Positions 7,051 to 15,577 of a stretch of DNA of 32,278 nucleotides are shown here, piece after piece (the stretch's first letter is position 1; each line of letters begins with the position of its first letter). The notes under the pieces are model-generated. The model was not told where the DNA came from and did not search any database. It worked only from the letters and a program-made list of their open reading frames with translations. The stretch comes from JBILCM01 sp044353165. Its GTDB lineage: Bacteria; Bacillota; Bacilli; Paenibacillales; YIM-B00363. The position numbers were made by a program, and so were the translations under genes. The stretch is from positions 1 to 32,278 of the forward strand of contig JBILCM010000023.1 in NCBI GenBank assembly GCA_044353165.1. Direction: 5' to 3'.

Positions 7051-8168
7051 CTCATGATCTCCTTCACAATGTTATCCGTGTCTTGACCTAAAGTGGGAGA
7101 ACCTATCATTGACGTAAACCGTTCTCCATCGATACGAATCGGACAGCGGGTCGTTCGCAATCGTGAACCATTCATTCTGTATACATCTTGTTCCATCTCA
7201 AGAATTTGATAAGCCTCCTGCTGCATCAGGCTGTTCCAATCGAACACTTCCACGCAAGGAATACCCGCCTCTTCTAAGTGGTTCAACCATGACGAGGTAT
7301 CTTGTGTATGCATATGGTCGTTCAAACATCGATGAATGCTGTCCGTGTCTGTGAGACTTTGCAATGCGGGGCAAGCAAGGACATGGCTCAGTTTCTCCAT
7401 AAATACAGCGTGATCCAAAGTTGTGCCATCCATGGCGATGTAACCATCCTGTGTTGCAAAAATACCGCCCGTAAACGAACTGCACACTTGACCCGTACCG
7501 TTCATAAACGCTGTAAGCGGTGCGCTCTGAACATCAAGAATCGACTCCATCAAGCTGATCTCGATATGAGCGCCATGGCCTGTGATAGATCGTCGGACGA
7601 GTGCCGCAAGGATGCCTTGCACCAAGTGCGCGCCCGCAGCCATATCGGCGATGGCCAGTCCGAAAGGCGTCGGTGGTCGGGACGCATGGGATTGTTGCAA
7701 CATCGCCAATCCGGATAACGACTGCACGAGCAAATCTTGTCCGGGCTTCTGTGCCCATACCCCTTGTGTGCCATACCCCGTAATTTCACCGTAGACAATG
7801 GATGGATTTAACTTACACACTTGTTCATAATCAAGCCCGAGTTTCTTCATCACGCCGGGGCGAAAATTCTGAATCATCACGTCGGCCTTGCGAATCAACG
7901 CTTCAACGGCAAGTCGATCGTGCGCGTTCTTCAAGTCAAGCGCCACGCTCTCCTTGTTGCGATTGATGGAGTGGAATAGCGTACTATCGCCGTCCAATTC
8001 CAAATTCGAGATGTACAGCGTACGACAGATGTCGCCCACCTCCGGGCGCTCTACCTTGATGACGCGCGCACCGAAATCTGCAAGTCGCAAGGCAGCGGAT
8101 GGACCGGACAAAAACTGACTGAAATCGAGAACAATCACGTGAGCTAAGGGAAGAAGATTCGTGCTCAT
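7047..8168 (-). CDS. CaiB/BaiF class III CoA-transferase (copy 1)
   Basis: This 373-residue formyl-CoA transferase-family protein moves CoA from a donor thioester to a carboxylate through a glutamyl- or aspartyl-anhydride mechanism. The N-terminal Rossmann-like CoA-binding part shows LDFSQFLSGPSAALRLADFG and RVIKVERP. The family nucleophile Asp is Asp175 in FGLAIADMAAGAH. The C-terminal RTTRCPIRIDGE and GSPTLGQ segments are also typical. It resembles copy 2 (8165-9313) throughout, so it arose by tandem duplication. It overlaps copy 2 and the following maoC gene by ATGA on both sides, so expression is tightly coupled. Both copies keep the nucleophile, so they may form two enzymes or a heteromer. 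The acceptor acid is unknown. Confidence 0.9.
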   Translation of the reverse strand: MSTNLLPLAHVIVLDFSQFLSGPSAALRLADFGARVIKVERPEVGDICRTLYISNLELDGDSTLFHSINRNKESVALDLKNAHDRLAVEALIRKADVMIQNFRPGVMKKLGLDYEQVCKLNPSIVYGEITGYGTQGVWAQKPGQDLLVQSLSGLAMLQQSHASRPPTPFGLAIADMAAGAHLVQGILAALVRRSITGHGAHIEISLMESILDVQSAPLTAFMNGTGQVCSSFTGGIFATQDGYIAMDGTTLDHAVFMEKLSHVLACPALQSLTDTDSIHRCLNDHMHTQDTSSWLNHLEEAGIPCVEVFDWNSLMQQEAYQILEMEQDVYRMNGSRLRTTRCPIRIDGERFTSMIGSPTLGQDTDNIVKEIMR

Positions 8169-9313
8169 AACTTCAGCCCAAACTCCGCCTCGATTGATGG
8201 ATTGTCTGCACCCACGCGCGGAGAGCCTTTAGGCGAGGTGAGTTTCTCGCCGTTGATGCGAATCGGACAGCGTGTCGTGCGGATCGGCGTTGTCCCTTCT
8301 CGAGCTACTTCTTGAAGCATCTCCAGTGTCTGAAACCCTTCATGTTGGAGCAATTGCTCCCAGGTTTGTACCTCGGCACACCAATAATCTGCCGCTTCCA
8401 AGCGCTCTAACCAATACGCATTCGGTTGTGTCGCAAGATGATCAACAAGCACTTGCTTAATCTCATCACGCTTCGTAAACCATTCTTTGGGATCCTCATA
8501 CTTCGCCAACGCTTCACACCCTAACAGCTCGCCTAACCGGATGACCGATCCCATCGCTAAGGCAAGGTACCCTTCCGATGTCTTATAAATGCCATAGGGT
8601 GCGCCGAGATAGGCGTGAGCGCTATTTACTGCGCTGCGTTGGGGCGACTGACCACCATCATTCAAATACGTGGTCAGCACTTCGAATTGAAAATCGAGCA
8701 TCGTCTCGAGCAAGCTGACTTCGACCAACCCGCCTGCACCGCTCTTCCCGCGCCTCACAAGGCAAGCCAGAATCCCTTGCACGAGCTGTGCGCCTGTTAA
8801 CATATCTGCCACAGCGAGCCCGAACGGCACCGGCGGTTGCGTAGCATCCCCATTCAGCCACGCAGCACCTGATAACGACTGCACCAATAAATCTTGTCCG
8901 GGCTTGTTTTTCCACGGCCCTTCTTTGCCATAACCGGTGATGCGCCCGTAGACGAGTTTCGGATTGATGCCTGAAACCACATCAGGCCCAAATCCGAGTT
9001 TCTCCATCGTGCCGGGACGGAAATTTTCGATCAATACATCCGCTTGCGCAATCAGCTGCTTCACCTTCGCCACATCGTCGGGCTGTTTAAGATCCGCTGC
9101 ATAACTCTCTTTGTTCCGATTGATCGTGTGAAACAAAAGACTATCCCCATCGAGGGTGAGATTGTTCAGTTGAAGTTGTCTACACGCTTCGCCCGTGAGC
9201 GGCCGCTCGATCTTGATGACGCGCGCCCCCAAGTCTGCCAACCTTAACGCGGCAGAAGGGCCAGACAGAAATTGACTGAAATCGAGCACAATGAGTCCTT
9301 CAAGCAGCTTCAT
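8165..9313 (-). CDS. CaiB/BaiF class III CoA-transferase (copy 2)
   Basis: This 382-residue class III CoA-transferase is a tandem paralogue of copy 1. Shared landmarks are LDFSQFLSGPSAALRLADLG, RVIKIERP, NRNKES, ENFRPG.M.KLG, and the nucleophile Asp170 in FGLAVADMLTGAQ. It starts at 9313, overlapping the stop of the solute-binding-like gene by ATGA, and its own stop overlaps copy 1 the same way. Such pairs occur for example in the SmtAB succinyl-CoA:malate CoA-transferase. That comparison suggests, but does not prove, a two-subunit enzyme here. With the MaoC pair it implies that the pathway runs through a CoA thioester. Confidence 0.9.
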   Translation of the reverse strand: MKLLEGLIVLDFSQFLSGPSAALRLADLGARVIKIERPLTGEACRQLQLNNLTLDGDSLLFHTINRNKESYAADLKQPDDVAKVKQLIAQADVLIENFRPGTMEKLGFGPDVVSGINPKLVYGRITGYGKEGPWKNKPGQDLLVQSLSGAAWLNGDATQPPVPFGLAVADMLTGAQLVQGILACLVRRGKSGAGGLVEVSLLETMLDFQFEVLTTYLNDGGQSPQRSAVNSAHAYLGAPYGIYKTSEGYLALAMGSVIRLGELLGCEALAKYEDPKEWFTKRDEIKQVLVDHLATQPNAYWLERLEAADYWCAEVQTWEQLLQHEGFQTLEMLQEVAREGTTPIRTTRCPIRINGEKLTSPKGSPRVGADNPSIEAEFGLKL

Positions 9314-10464
9314 AGCTGATGTCCTCCCTGAGACTCGTGATACAGTCGATTCATCCCTTCTAGCACATGATCTTTATTCCCGCCATGCATCATATAATTT
9401 CGCACCAAGTCGCCTGCGTTATCTTGCAAATGCATATAACCGCTATAACGCGGACGCAAGTAAGCCCGATCTAACGCCGGCAACGTGGCTTGGAAATAGT
9501 GATTCGTCCGCCGATTCACTTCGGCATCAAGCCATGCAGCGCGGTGTCCAGGTTGTCCGCCATTCTCAACGAAGATCGTCCGCTGGATACTCGGACTCGC
9601 AGTGAACTGTACATAATCTACAGCCACCTCTTTATGTGCGCTTTGCATGGAAATCGCAAGCCCTGTGCCGCCAAGCGTGGACTTCAGGCGACCAAACCCT
9701 TCTATAGCGACAAGATCATCGTATTGAAGCACATGCTTGGCATAACCTGGACGCGCATAGTTGGAATACCCGTAGGCGAACGGGCAATACATCAAATCAT
9801 CGGTACTCGACATCGTTTCGTATACACGAATCGGATTCCAATCAAACATACGCGGTGTACAATAAGAGGCAAGCTCTCGAAGCTGTTCAAGCGCAAGGTG
9901 CCCCATTTCTCTTGAGACGACATATGCTTTATCAACACAAGGGTCTTCCCCTTGTGTGCTGCACAACATGAAGAAATTCATCAGCGAATCGATCGGGATG
10001 CCGGGTAACGCCACTTTGCCGCCCTTCGCAAGCGTAAGCAAGTCGCTCCATGTCTGGGGCACAGGACAACCCGCCTGATCCATCAAATCTTTGCGGTAAG
10101 AAGCCACAGGTGTCGCCGCATCGATCGCCAAAGCGCTCTGGAATGCACCGAACACATAACTCTTGTGGGATTTGCCCACCGCGTTGGCCGCTTGATCTTC
10201 CAAAAAAGCAGTAGGCAAATAATTCTGTAAAGGCACCAAAAGCGATTTATCCGCAGCAAAACCTGCCCAAGGATGATCAATCACCAACAAATCATACGAT
10301 TGTCCTAATTGTTCGATAGACATGTCTGCAAATTGTTGCAATGAACGCTTCTCCCATACAATCTCGACATCCGGGTGCATTTCGCAATAACGTTGCGCAG
10401 TTGCCACCACAGATACAAATCCGCGGCTATGATTCCAAGTCATCCCTCTTAATTGAATCCCCAT
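9310..10464 (-). CDS. Solute-binding-protein-like protein without signal peptide
   Basis: This 384-residue protein has the overall pattern of family 1 extracellular solute-binding proteins: DVEIVWEKRSLQQFAD, YDLLVIDHPWAG, PQTWSDLL, an aromatic-rich middle and a C-terminal helical lobe. It lacks any hydrophobic signal sequence or lipobox; the mature-type first beta strand (QLRGMTWNHSRGF) begins within eight residues of the Met. No ABC permease or ATPase lies in the operon. The ATG at 10464 has AAGGGG about 9 bases upstream, and no better upstream start exists before the promoter. It is the first operon gene, overlapping the CoA-transferase by ATGA. Possible roles are a cytoplasmic ligand sensor or carrier, or a protein secreted by another route. 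The function is not established. Confidence 0.8.
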   Translation of the reverse strand: MGIQLRGMTWNHSRGFVSVVATAQRYCEMHPDVEIVWEKRSLQQFADMSIEQLGQSYDLLVIDHPWAGFAADKSLLVPLQNYLPTAFLEDQAANAVGKSHKSYVFGAFQSALAIDAATPVASYRKDLMDQAGCPVPQTWSDLLTLAKGGKVALPGIPIDSLMNFFMLCSTQGEDPCVDKAYVVSREMGHLALEQLRELASYCTPRMFDWNPIRVYETMSSTDDLMYCPFAYGYSNYARPGYAKHVLQYDDLVAIEGFGRLKSTLGGTGLAISMQSAHKEVAVDYVQFTASPSIQRTIFVENGGQPGHRAAWLDAEVNRRTNHYFQATLPALDRAYLRPRYSGYMHLQDNAGDLVRNYMMHGGNKDHVLEGMNRLYHESQGGHQL

Positions 10465-10490
10465 CTACAACTACCCCTTACTCGGTATTA

Positions 10491-10501
10491 TGGTAGTACC
10501 A
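10491..10501. promoter_or_regulatory. Putative GntR/FadR-type operator TGGTAGTACCA
   Basis: The dyad TGGTA-G-TACCA has perfect five-base arms around one central base, the form expected for FadR-subfamily GntR operators (TGGTnnnACCA-like). It lies in the divergent gap between the regulator (10593) and the operon (10464). It sits directly downstream of the minus-strand -10 candidate at 10502-10507, over the likely transcription start. That position fits repression of the operon by the divergent regulator. Confidence 0.6.
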
Positions 10502-10507
10502 ATTATA
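10502..10507 (-). promoter_or_regulatory. Candidate -10 box of the catabolic operon
   Basis: TATAAT reads on the minus strand about 38 bases upstream of the operon's first ATG. No good -35 is visible at the expected distance (CAATGA-like at best), so the promoter may be weak or need help. The operator dyad lies immediately downstream. Confidence 0.45.
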
Positions 10508-10592
10508 AAACCATTTTTATCGTATCATTGATTTTTATGCACTGCAATAGGTATGATGAACCCAACGAAATGAAAAATAGGTGATTGCTCAG

Positions 10593-11294
10593 ATGAAATT
10601 TGAAACGATCAAGAAAGTGACAGTCACGGAACAAATTATGGAGAAAATCGCCGGCACCATCGTGTCAGGCGAACTAAAATCAGGGGATAAACTCCCCAAC
10701 GAGCGGTTGCTCGCCACCCAGTTCGGCGTGGCGCGCGGGCGAATCCGTGAAGCGCTTCGAGCGCTCTCCTTAATCGGACTTGTGACCATTCGGGCAGGTG
10801 ATGGCACATATGTGAATGAACAAGAAAAGTCGCTGCCTGAAGAAACCATTACATGGATGTTCCATCGCGAGTTGCATGATCTTGACGAGCTGTATGATGC
10901 CCGCAAACTGATCGAATCTGCCGTTATTCTCAATGCCTTACACCACCTGAAGGCCAAGCAAATAGAACAACTTGAGCAATTATTGCACCAAATGTCGATC
11001 CAGTCCAAGACGGAACACACGGATATGTTCATTCAATTGCTCGATCAATATGATGCATGGATTGGCGAACATTGTGGGAATCGTATCTATAGTAAACTCA
11101 TGCAGACGATGATCCACTTGCGCCGTGAATCCAGCTTGAAATTGTTGCGTGTTCCCGGCGCACTCGAACATAGTGTGGCGAACCGTTCCATCATCCTCCA
11201 AGCGCTCAAAACCGGTGACCCGGTACAAGTTGAAGCGGCGATCGACCACTTTTTTAAGGAAGCAAAGTCGTTCTTTAAAAATTTACAAATCTAA
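10593..11294 (+). CDS. FadR-subfamily GntR transcriptional regulator
   Basis: This 233-residue regulator has an N-terminal winged helix at about 10-75 (EQIMEKIAGTIVSGELKSGD, NERLLATQFGVARGRIREALRAL, GLVTIRAGDGTYV) and a C-terminal helical FCD ligand-binding domain at about 90-225 (DARKLIESAVI, GDPVQVEAAIDHF). Several metal-binding positions of typical FCD domains look substituted, for example DQYDAWIGEHCGN where D..FH is usual. Ligand binding may therefore be metal-free. The upstream GTG at 10581 lacks a ribosome binding site; the ATG at 10593 has AGGTGA about 9 bases upstream. It diverges from the catabolic operon and probably represses it through the dyad at 10491-10501. FadR-type members sense sugar acids or acyl-CoAs, either of which would fit. 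Confidence 0.9.
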   Translation: MKFETIKKVTVTEQIMEKIAGTIVSGELKSGDKLPNERLLATQFGVARGRIREALRALSLIGLVTIRAGDGTYVNEQEKSLPEETITWMFHRELHDLDELYDARKLIESAVILNALHHLKAKQIEQLEQLLHQMSIQSKTEHTDMFIQLLDQYDAWIGEHCGNRIYSKLMQTMIHLRRESSLKLLRVPGALEHSVANRSIILQALKTGDPVQVEAAIDHFFKEAKSFFKNLQI

Positions 11295-11315
11295 AACATG
11301 GGGTGAATGTAAAGA

Positions 11316-12533
11316 ATGTCGCGAAAATGGTTAGTACGTGAAGGACCAAGTTGGGTGCAAGAAGGCATTGTATCGAGCGAACAATACGAACGAATTTTGG
11401 CAAAATATCCGAGTGATCGGCGATCGATCGGGTTATTGCCGATTTTCGGTGGATTGTTCTTGGGGCTTGGCATACTCAGTTTTGTCGCCGCGAATTGGCA
11501 AGGTTTGCCCGAGTTGTTCCGTATTCTGTTGTTGGTAGCCGCTATGGTAGGCAGTTACCTGGGTGGAGTCCGTTTGTTGAACCGAGGTAACCCGAATATA
11601 GGGATCGCGGTTGTCGGCATCGGGCTTTTCTTCTTCGGAGGCAGCATCATCCTGATCGGTCAGATGTTCCACATGATTGCCTTCAGCGCCATGTCCATCC
11701 TCATATGGGCAATTGCAGGAACGATCCTCACTTATCTCTTTAAGAGCCGTTATCTCGGTGTCCTCAGTCTACTACTGACTACAATTGCACAAATTTATAG
11801 TTTGCAAGGGTTTAACACATTCAGCATTCCGGCATTCGTCCTTCTTCTTGCTGGGCTGGGTGTTTATGTGTTCCAGCGTCAAGATCGCGTGCTCACCTTT
11901 CTATGGTCAAGCTTCGTTGTGATTCAGTCGCTGATGCTTGTTACCTCGTATCAATGGAATTTCGGGTGGTTTTTCATCGCGCTCCTCCTGCTATACACGC
12001 TGGGTGATTGGTGGGAAGACGTATTGCAACGTTGGGCCATCCAAATCGCCCCGCTTGCCGCAGCGTTCATCGTCAGTGTCACACAAGTGTTAATCAACAT
12101 TCGCTCGGAGTGGCGAGAACAATTTGTTCCGGATCCACGTTGGTTTGTGCCCGTGATGGTCCTTCTCTTAGCCGTCTCGTGGTATGTGAAACGACTTCGG
12201 AACGATCAAAGTTCCATGCCTGCCTTGATGTTGTTCCTTCCCTACTTCTATGTGCCTGATGTGGCTGTAAGCATCGTGTATTTAGCCGTATTGTTCGTCT
12301 TCTCGCTATACGTGTTGCTGCGCGGGTATGCCAAGCAATCACGCGAACAGACAAACATTGGCACCGCGCTGTTCCTCATCACGACGATGGTCGCCTACTT
12401 CAAGTTAACGTGGAGTTTTATGGATAAATCGTTGTTCTTTATTATTGGCGGCTTGCTCTTGCTGCTCTTGAGTTGGCTTCTAAACTACCGTAATCGAAAA
12501 ATGTTGCAGAAGAATGGGGGCACATCCGAATGA
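11316..12533 (+). CDS. DUF2157 multi-spanning membrane protein
   Basis: This 405-residue integral membrane protein has a short cytoplasmic N-terminal region (WVQEGIVSSEQYERILAKYP) and then about 12 hydrophobic segments from residue 38 to 390. The N-terminal region and the GLGILSFVAANWQGLP motif after the first membrane segment are hallmarks of DUF2157. The molecular function is unknown. GGGGTG lies about 10 bases before the ATG. Its stop overlaps the start of the GDYXXLXY gene by ATGA, and the two families are often paired or fused, so they likely form a complex. It begins only about 20 bases after the GntR stop, so some read-through from that gene is possible. Confidence 0.88.
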   Translation: MSRKWLVREGPSWVQEGIVSSEQYERILAKYPSDRRSIGLLPIFGGLFLGLGILSFVAANWQGLPELFRILLLVAAMVGSYLGGVRLLNRGNPNIGIAVVGIGLFFFGGSIILIGQMFHMIAFSAMSILIWAIAGTILTYLFKSRYLGVLSLLLTTIAQIYSLQGFNTFSIPAFVLLLAGLGVYVFQRQDRVLTFLWSSFVVIQSLMLVTSYQWNFGWFFIALLLLYTLGDWWEDVLQRWAIQIAPLAAAFIVSVTQVLINIRSEWREQFVPDPRWFVPVMVLLLAVSWYVKRLRNDQSSMPALMLFLPYFYVPDVAVSIVYLAVLFVFSLYVLLRGYAKQSREQTNIGTALFLITTMVAYFKLTWSFMDKSLFFIIGGLLLLLLSWLLNYRNRKMLQKNGGTSE

Positions 12534-13048
12534 GCGCAACCATGAGAACGTTCTTCTATAGTTTTATATTGCTGCAAGTGTTGTTCTTGTTTGGGATGGC
12601 CGGTTCTTCCTATGCGACGGCTTGGTACGGGAAAGAGATTAAGTTGCACACGATCCCTGTCGATCCGCGCGATTATTTGTATGGGGATTATGTCATTCTC
12701 AATTATGAGATGAGCCGTGTGAATCCGTCGCTTTGGAACGGCTCGAAGCAATCTTTGCCGGAACAAGGTGACGTTGTCTACACGTTGCTGCGCTTGCAAG
12801 GGGAGTTGTATGAACCCGTTGCAATCTATCCCCAGCAAGTTGACGCGAAGAGTGACGAGATTGTGCTTAAAGGGATCGTACAGTACAGTTGGGAAGAAAC
12901 AATTGCGATCCACTATGGCTTAGAACGTTATTACGTGCCCGAAGGAACAGGGCAATCGCTCGAAGAAGAGAACGATAATTTGATCGTGACCGTGAGAGTG
13001 GCGCCGTGGGGCCAAACGCGGATCACGAACGTTGACATTGAAGATTGA
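12530..13048 (+). CDS. GDYXXLXY domain membrane-anchored protein
   Basis: This 172-residue protein has one N-terminal membrane segment (about 8-28, FFYSFILLQVLFLFGMAG) and an outside domain containing the family signature GDYVILNY preceded by PVDPRDYLY. The family has no known activity. Overlap by ATGA with the DUF2157 gene indicates coupled translation and a shared membrane complex. The C terminus is acidic and no further domain is seen. The next gene starts about 90 bases later without an obvious terminator. Confidence 0.88.
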   Translation: MSATMRTFFYSFILLQVLFLFGMAGSSYATAWYGKEIKLHTIPVDPRDYLYGDYVILNYEMSRVNPSLWNGSKQSLPEQGDVVYTLLRLQGELYEPVAIYPQQVDAKSDEIVLKGIVQYSWEETIAIHYGLERYYVPEGTGQSLEEENDNLIVTVRVAPWGQTRITNVDIED

Positions 13049-13139
13049 ATAAATTGTCTTACAACTGCAACTCTTTCCAAACCTCTTGCGTCTATGGAGT
13101 ACAATCAATTGATGTACATGGATGAAGGAGGAATTGAAG

Positions 13140-15518
13140 ATGAGAGTATTCACCCTTTTCTTATCGTTTACCGTTGCTTTGTCGCTGGTGATCGGCATGA
13201 ACACGAAGCATATCTTCGCAGCGCCAGACAACAGTATCCAAGTTTCGGTGGGCGGTTCACTCGTGAAATTAAGCGCTGTTCCGCGGATGGAGAAAGGCAC
13301 CACCATGGTTCCTCTCCGAGATGTAGCCGAGGCGCTAGGCGCCAAAGTGACATGGACGCCTTTAACCAATGGGAAGTCCAAGATTGTGTTAACACGTGTA
13401 GGTAAATCCGCAACGTTAACCGTCGGTTCCAAGACGATGCAGACGATGAACGGTAAATCCGTTGCTGTAGATGTTGCCCCTTATGTTCGTAAAGGTGTAA
13501 CCTTGGTCCCACTGCGTGCCGTCTCCGAATTACTGGGCGCTGTCGTAGCATGGGACAGCGTGGGTCGCATCGTTCGGATCAATGAACCGACGCAATTGCC
13601 CGTTATCGGATCAGAACAACGGTTGACAGAAATCTTGAAAAAATCAGAACAGACACTAGGGCTGATGCAACCCCGTGTAGGTATCATGCTCAAGAGCGCC
13701 GCCCCAGGGCAGGCCATGGCCGAGTCCGCACCGCAGGCCGTTGCGTCGGATGCAGCAGCAGCATCAGGCGACTTTTCCCAAACGAACGTCCAAGTGGAAG
13801 GCGTGGATGAAGCCGACTGGGCGAAGACCGATGGCAAATACATTTATCAAATTAGCCAGTCCCGCTTGCAGGTCGTTGACATCGCAAATCCGAAAGCGCC
13901 GAAACTTGTGGCCTCCATCAACTTTGCTACGGATGAAGGGTATTACCCACAAGAAATGTACACTGACGGCACCCGCTTAATCGTGATCGGGCAAGATCAA
14001 CTGATGTGGCCGGCCGTTACACCAAAACCTGCGCCAGCATCATCGAATGCACAAGGCAAGATGAATGCTGCCATGGCGAGTGACGCAAGGATGGCAATTT
14101 GGCCCAACCCATACCGCAGCACGGTGAAGACGATCGTCTATGACTTAAGCACTGTAAGTAAACCCAAGAAAGTGCGTGAGATGGAACTGGAAGGAAACTA
14201 CATCTCCTCACGTAAAATCGGCGGCGCCGTCTACATTGTGACAAATAAATACAACAACATCTATCCGATCATTCAAGGCGATAAAGCATCGACCGAGAGT
14301 GCCATGGCGGAATTTAAGCCGGTTTATTCCGATACGGCAGGCTCCGGGAAAGTGCAGCAGCTTTCTCTAGGCCAACTGCGTTATTTCCCGAATTCACCGG
14401 ATACGAGCACCCTCATGATCGGCGCGTTCGATTTGAACAAGCCTGAAAAACCGATGCAAGTGTCCGCTTATCTTGGCTCGGGTCAGACGATCTATGCCTC
14501 GCTGAACCATCTGTATATCGCGGTAGGCAAGTATACATTCATGGGCGAGCAGACCAAACAAGAGACACAAATCTACAAATTCGGTCTCGATCAAGGCACG
14601 GTGACGTACAAGGGCGAAGGACTCGTTCCTGGAACGATTCTCAATCAATTTTCGTTAGATGAGCATGATGGAGCATTCCGCATCGCAACCACGAGTGGGA
14701 ATATGTGGGCAACCGGCGAGGCAACCTCCAAGAACAATCTCTATGTGCTGGATGATCAATTGAAACGGGTAGGTTCCCTTGAAGGACTGGCGCCCGGGGA
14801 GCGCATCTATTCGGTTCGTTTCATGGGCAACCGCGCTTACATGGTGACATTCCGTAATGTCGATCCCTTATTCGTGATCGATCTCAAGAATGTGACTCAA
14901 CCGAAGGTGCTCGGTGAGTTGAAGATTCCAGGATATAGCGATTATCTGCATCCGTATGATGAGAACCATATTATCGGTTTCGGGAAAGAAACGATTGAAT
15001 TGCCATCCAAGGGCTGGGGTCCGGATGAGACGATGGCGTTCTACCAAGGATTGAAAATTGCCATGTTCGATGTTTCCGATGTCAGCAAGCCGAAAGAAAA
15101 GTTTAAAGAAATCATTGGCGACCGCGGCACCAACTCAGAGTTACTCTATAATCACAAAGCACTGCTGTTCTCGAAAGAAAAAAATCTGATGGCTTTCCCT
15201 GTAGAGTTGATGGAAATTCCGAATAAAAGTGAGATCGTGAAGGAAGGCATGCCGACATACGGACAATTCAAGTTCCAAGGCGCATATGTTTACGGAATCG
15301 ATCTAAAGAAAGGTTTTCAGTTGCGTGGTCAAATTACCCATCTCTCGAAGGAAGATCTGACGAAGGCAGGTATGTACGGATATGATTATGCCAAGACGGT
15401 GCGGCGCATTCTTTATGCGGGCAACACGCTCTACACCTTGTCGGATCACATGTTGAAGGCGAATGATTTCAGTTCCTTGAATCCCGTTGGTTCCCTTGAG
15501 TATCCTGGAACAAAATAA
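13140..15518 (+). CDS. Secreted protein: copper amine oxidase N-like domains plus beta-propeller
   Basis: This exported protein of 792 residues has a signal peptide at 1-28 (cleavage near FAA/PD) and a stalk-like copper amine oxidase N-terminal-type domain pair at about 33-148, with MVPLRDVAEALGAKVTW and LVPLRAVSELLGAVVAWD. A flexible Ala/Ser/Gln linker runs to 212. A PF09826-type beta-propeller follows from about 215, opening with VQVEGVDEADWAKTDGKYIY. It is probably a cell-wall-associated surface protein; no enzymatic residues are recognised. The longer frame starts at 13122, but that ATG is itself part of the AAGGAGG region; the ATG at 13140 sits 8 bases after AAGGAGG and begins the signal sequence. 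It ends just before a bidirectional terminator. Confidence 0.9.
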   Translation: MRVFTLFLSFTVALSLVIGMNTKHIFAAPDNSIQVSVGGSLVKLSAVPRMEKGTTMVPLRDVAEALGAKVTWTPLTNGKSKIVLTRVGKSATLTVGSKTMQTMNGKSVAVDVAPYVRKGVTLVPLRAVSELLGAVVAWDSVGRIVRINEPTQLPVIGSEQRLTEILKKSEQTLGLMQPRVGIMLKSAAPGQAMAESAPQAVASDAAAASGDFSQTNVQVEGVDEADWAKTDGKYIYQISQSRLQVVDIANPKAPKLVASINFATDEGYYPQEMYTDGTRLIVIGQDQLMWPAVTPKPAPASSNAQGKMNAAMASDARMAIWPNPYRSTVKTIVYDLSTVSKPKKVREMELEGNYISSRKIGGAVYIVTNKYNNIYPIIQGDKASTESAMAEFKPVYSDTAGSGKVQQLSLGQLRYFPNSPDTSTLMIGAFDLNKPEKPMQVSAYLGSGQTIYASLNHLYIAVGKYTFMGEQTKQETQIYKFGLDQGTVTYKGEGLVPGTILNQFSLDEHDGAFRIATTSGNMWATGEATSKNNLYVLDDQLKRVGSLEGLAPGERIYSVRFMGNRAYMVTFRNVDPLFVIDLKNVTQPKVLGELKIPGYSDYLHPYDENHIIGFGKETIELPSKGWGPDETMAFYQGLKIAMFDVSDVSKPKEKFKEIIGDRGTNSELLYNHKALLFSKEKNLMAFPVELMEIPNKSEIVKEGMPTYGQFKFQGAYVYGIDLKKGFQLRGQITHLSKEDLTKAGMYGYDYAKTVRRILYAGNTLYTLSDHMLKANDFSSLNPVGSLEYPGTK

Positions 15519-15522
15519 AAAA

Positions 15523-15572
15523 GAAGAGGTTGTTCTCCACATCATGATCCATGACTGAGAGCAACCTCTTTC
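15523..15572. terminator. Bidirectional terminator between the beta-propeller and PhyH genes
   Basis: The arms AAGAGGTTGTTCTC (15524-15537) and GAGAGCAACCTCTT (15557-15570) pair almost perfectly, with one G-T wobble. An A-run before the stem and CATTTTTTA after it give T-tracts in both directions. It separates the convergent genes ending at 15518 and 15578. Confidence 0.85.
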
Positions 15573-15577
15573 ATTTT

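Noticed and set aside
6200..7086. Long plus-strand frames opposite the lactonase and maoC genes
   Set aside because: They mirror well-supported minus-strand genes in an operon with ATGA overlaps. Their products show no family features.
7302..7718. Plus-strand frame opposite the CoA-transferase
   Set aside because: It is a shadow of the CaiB gene, with Cys/Arg-rich non-protein-like composition.
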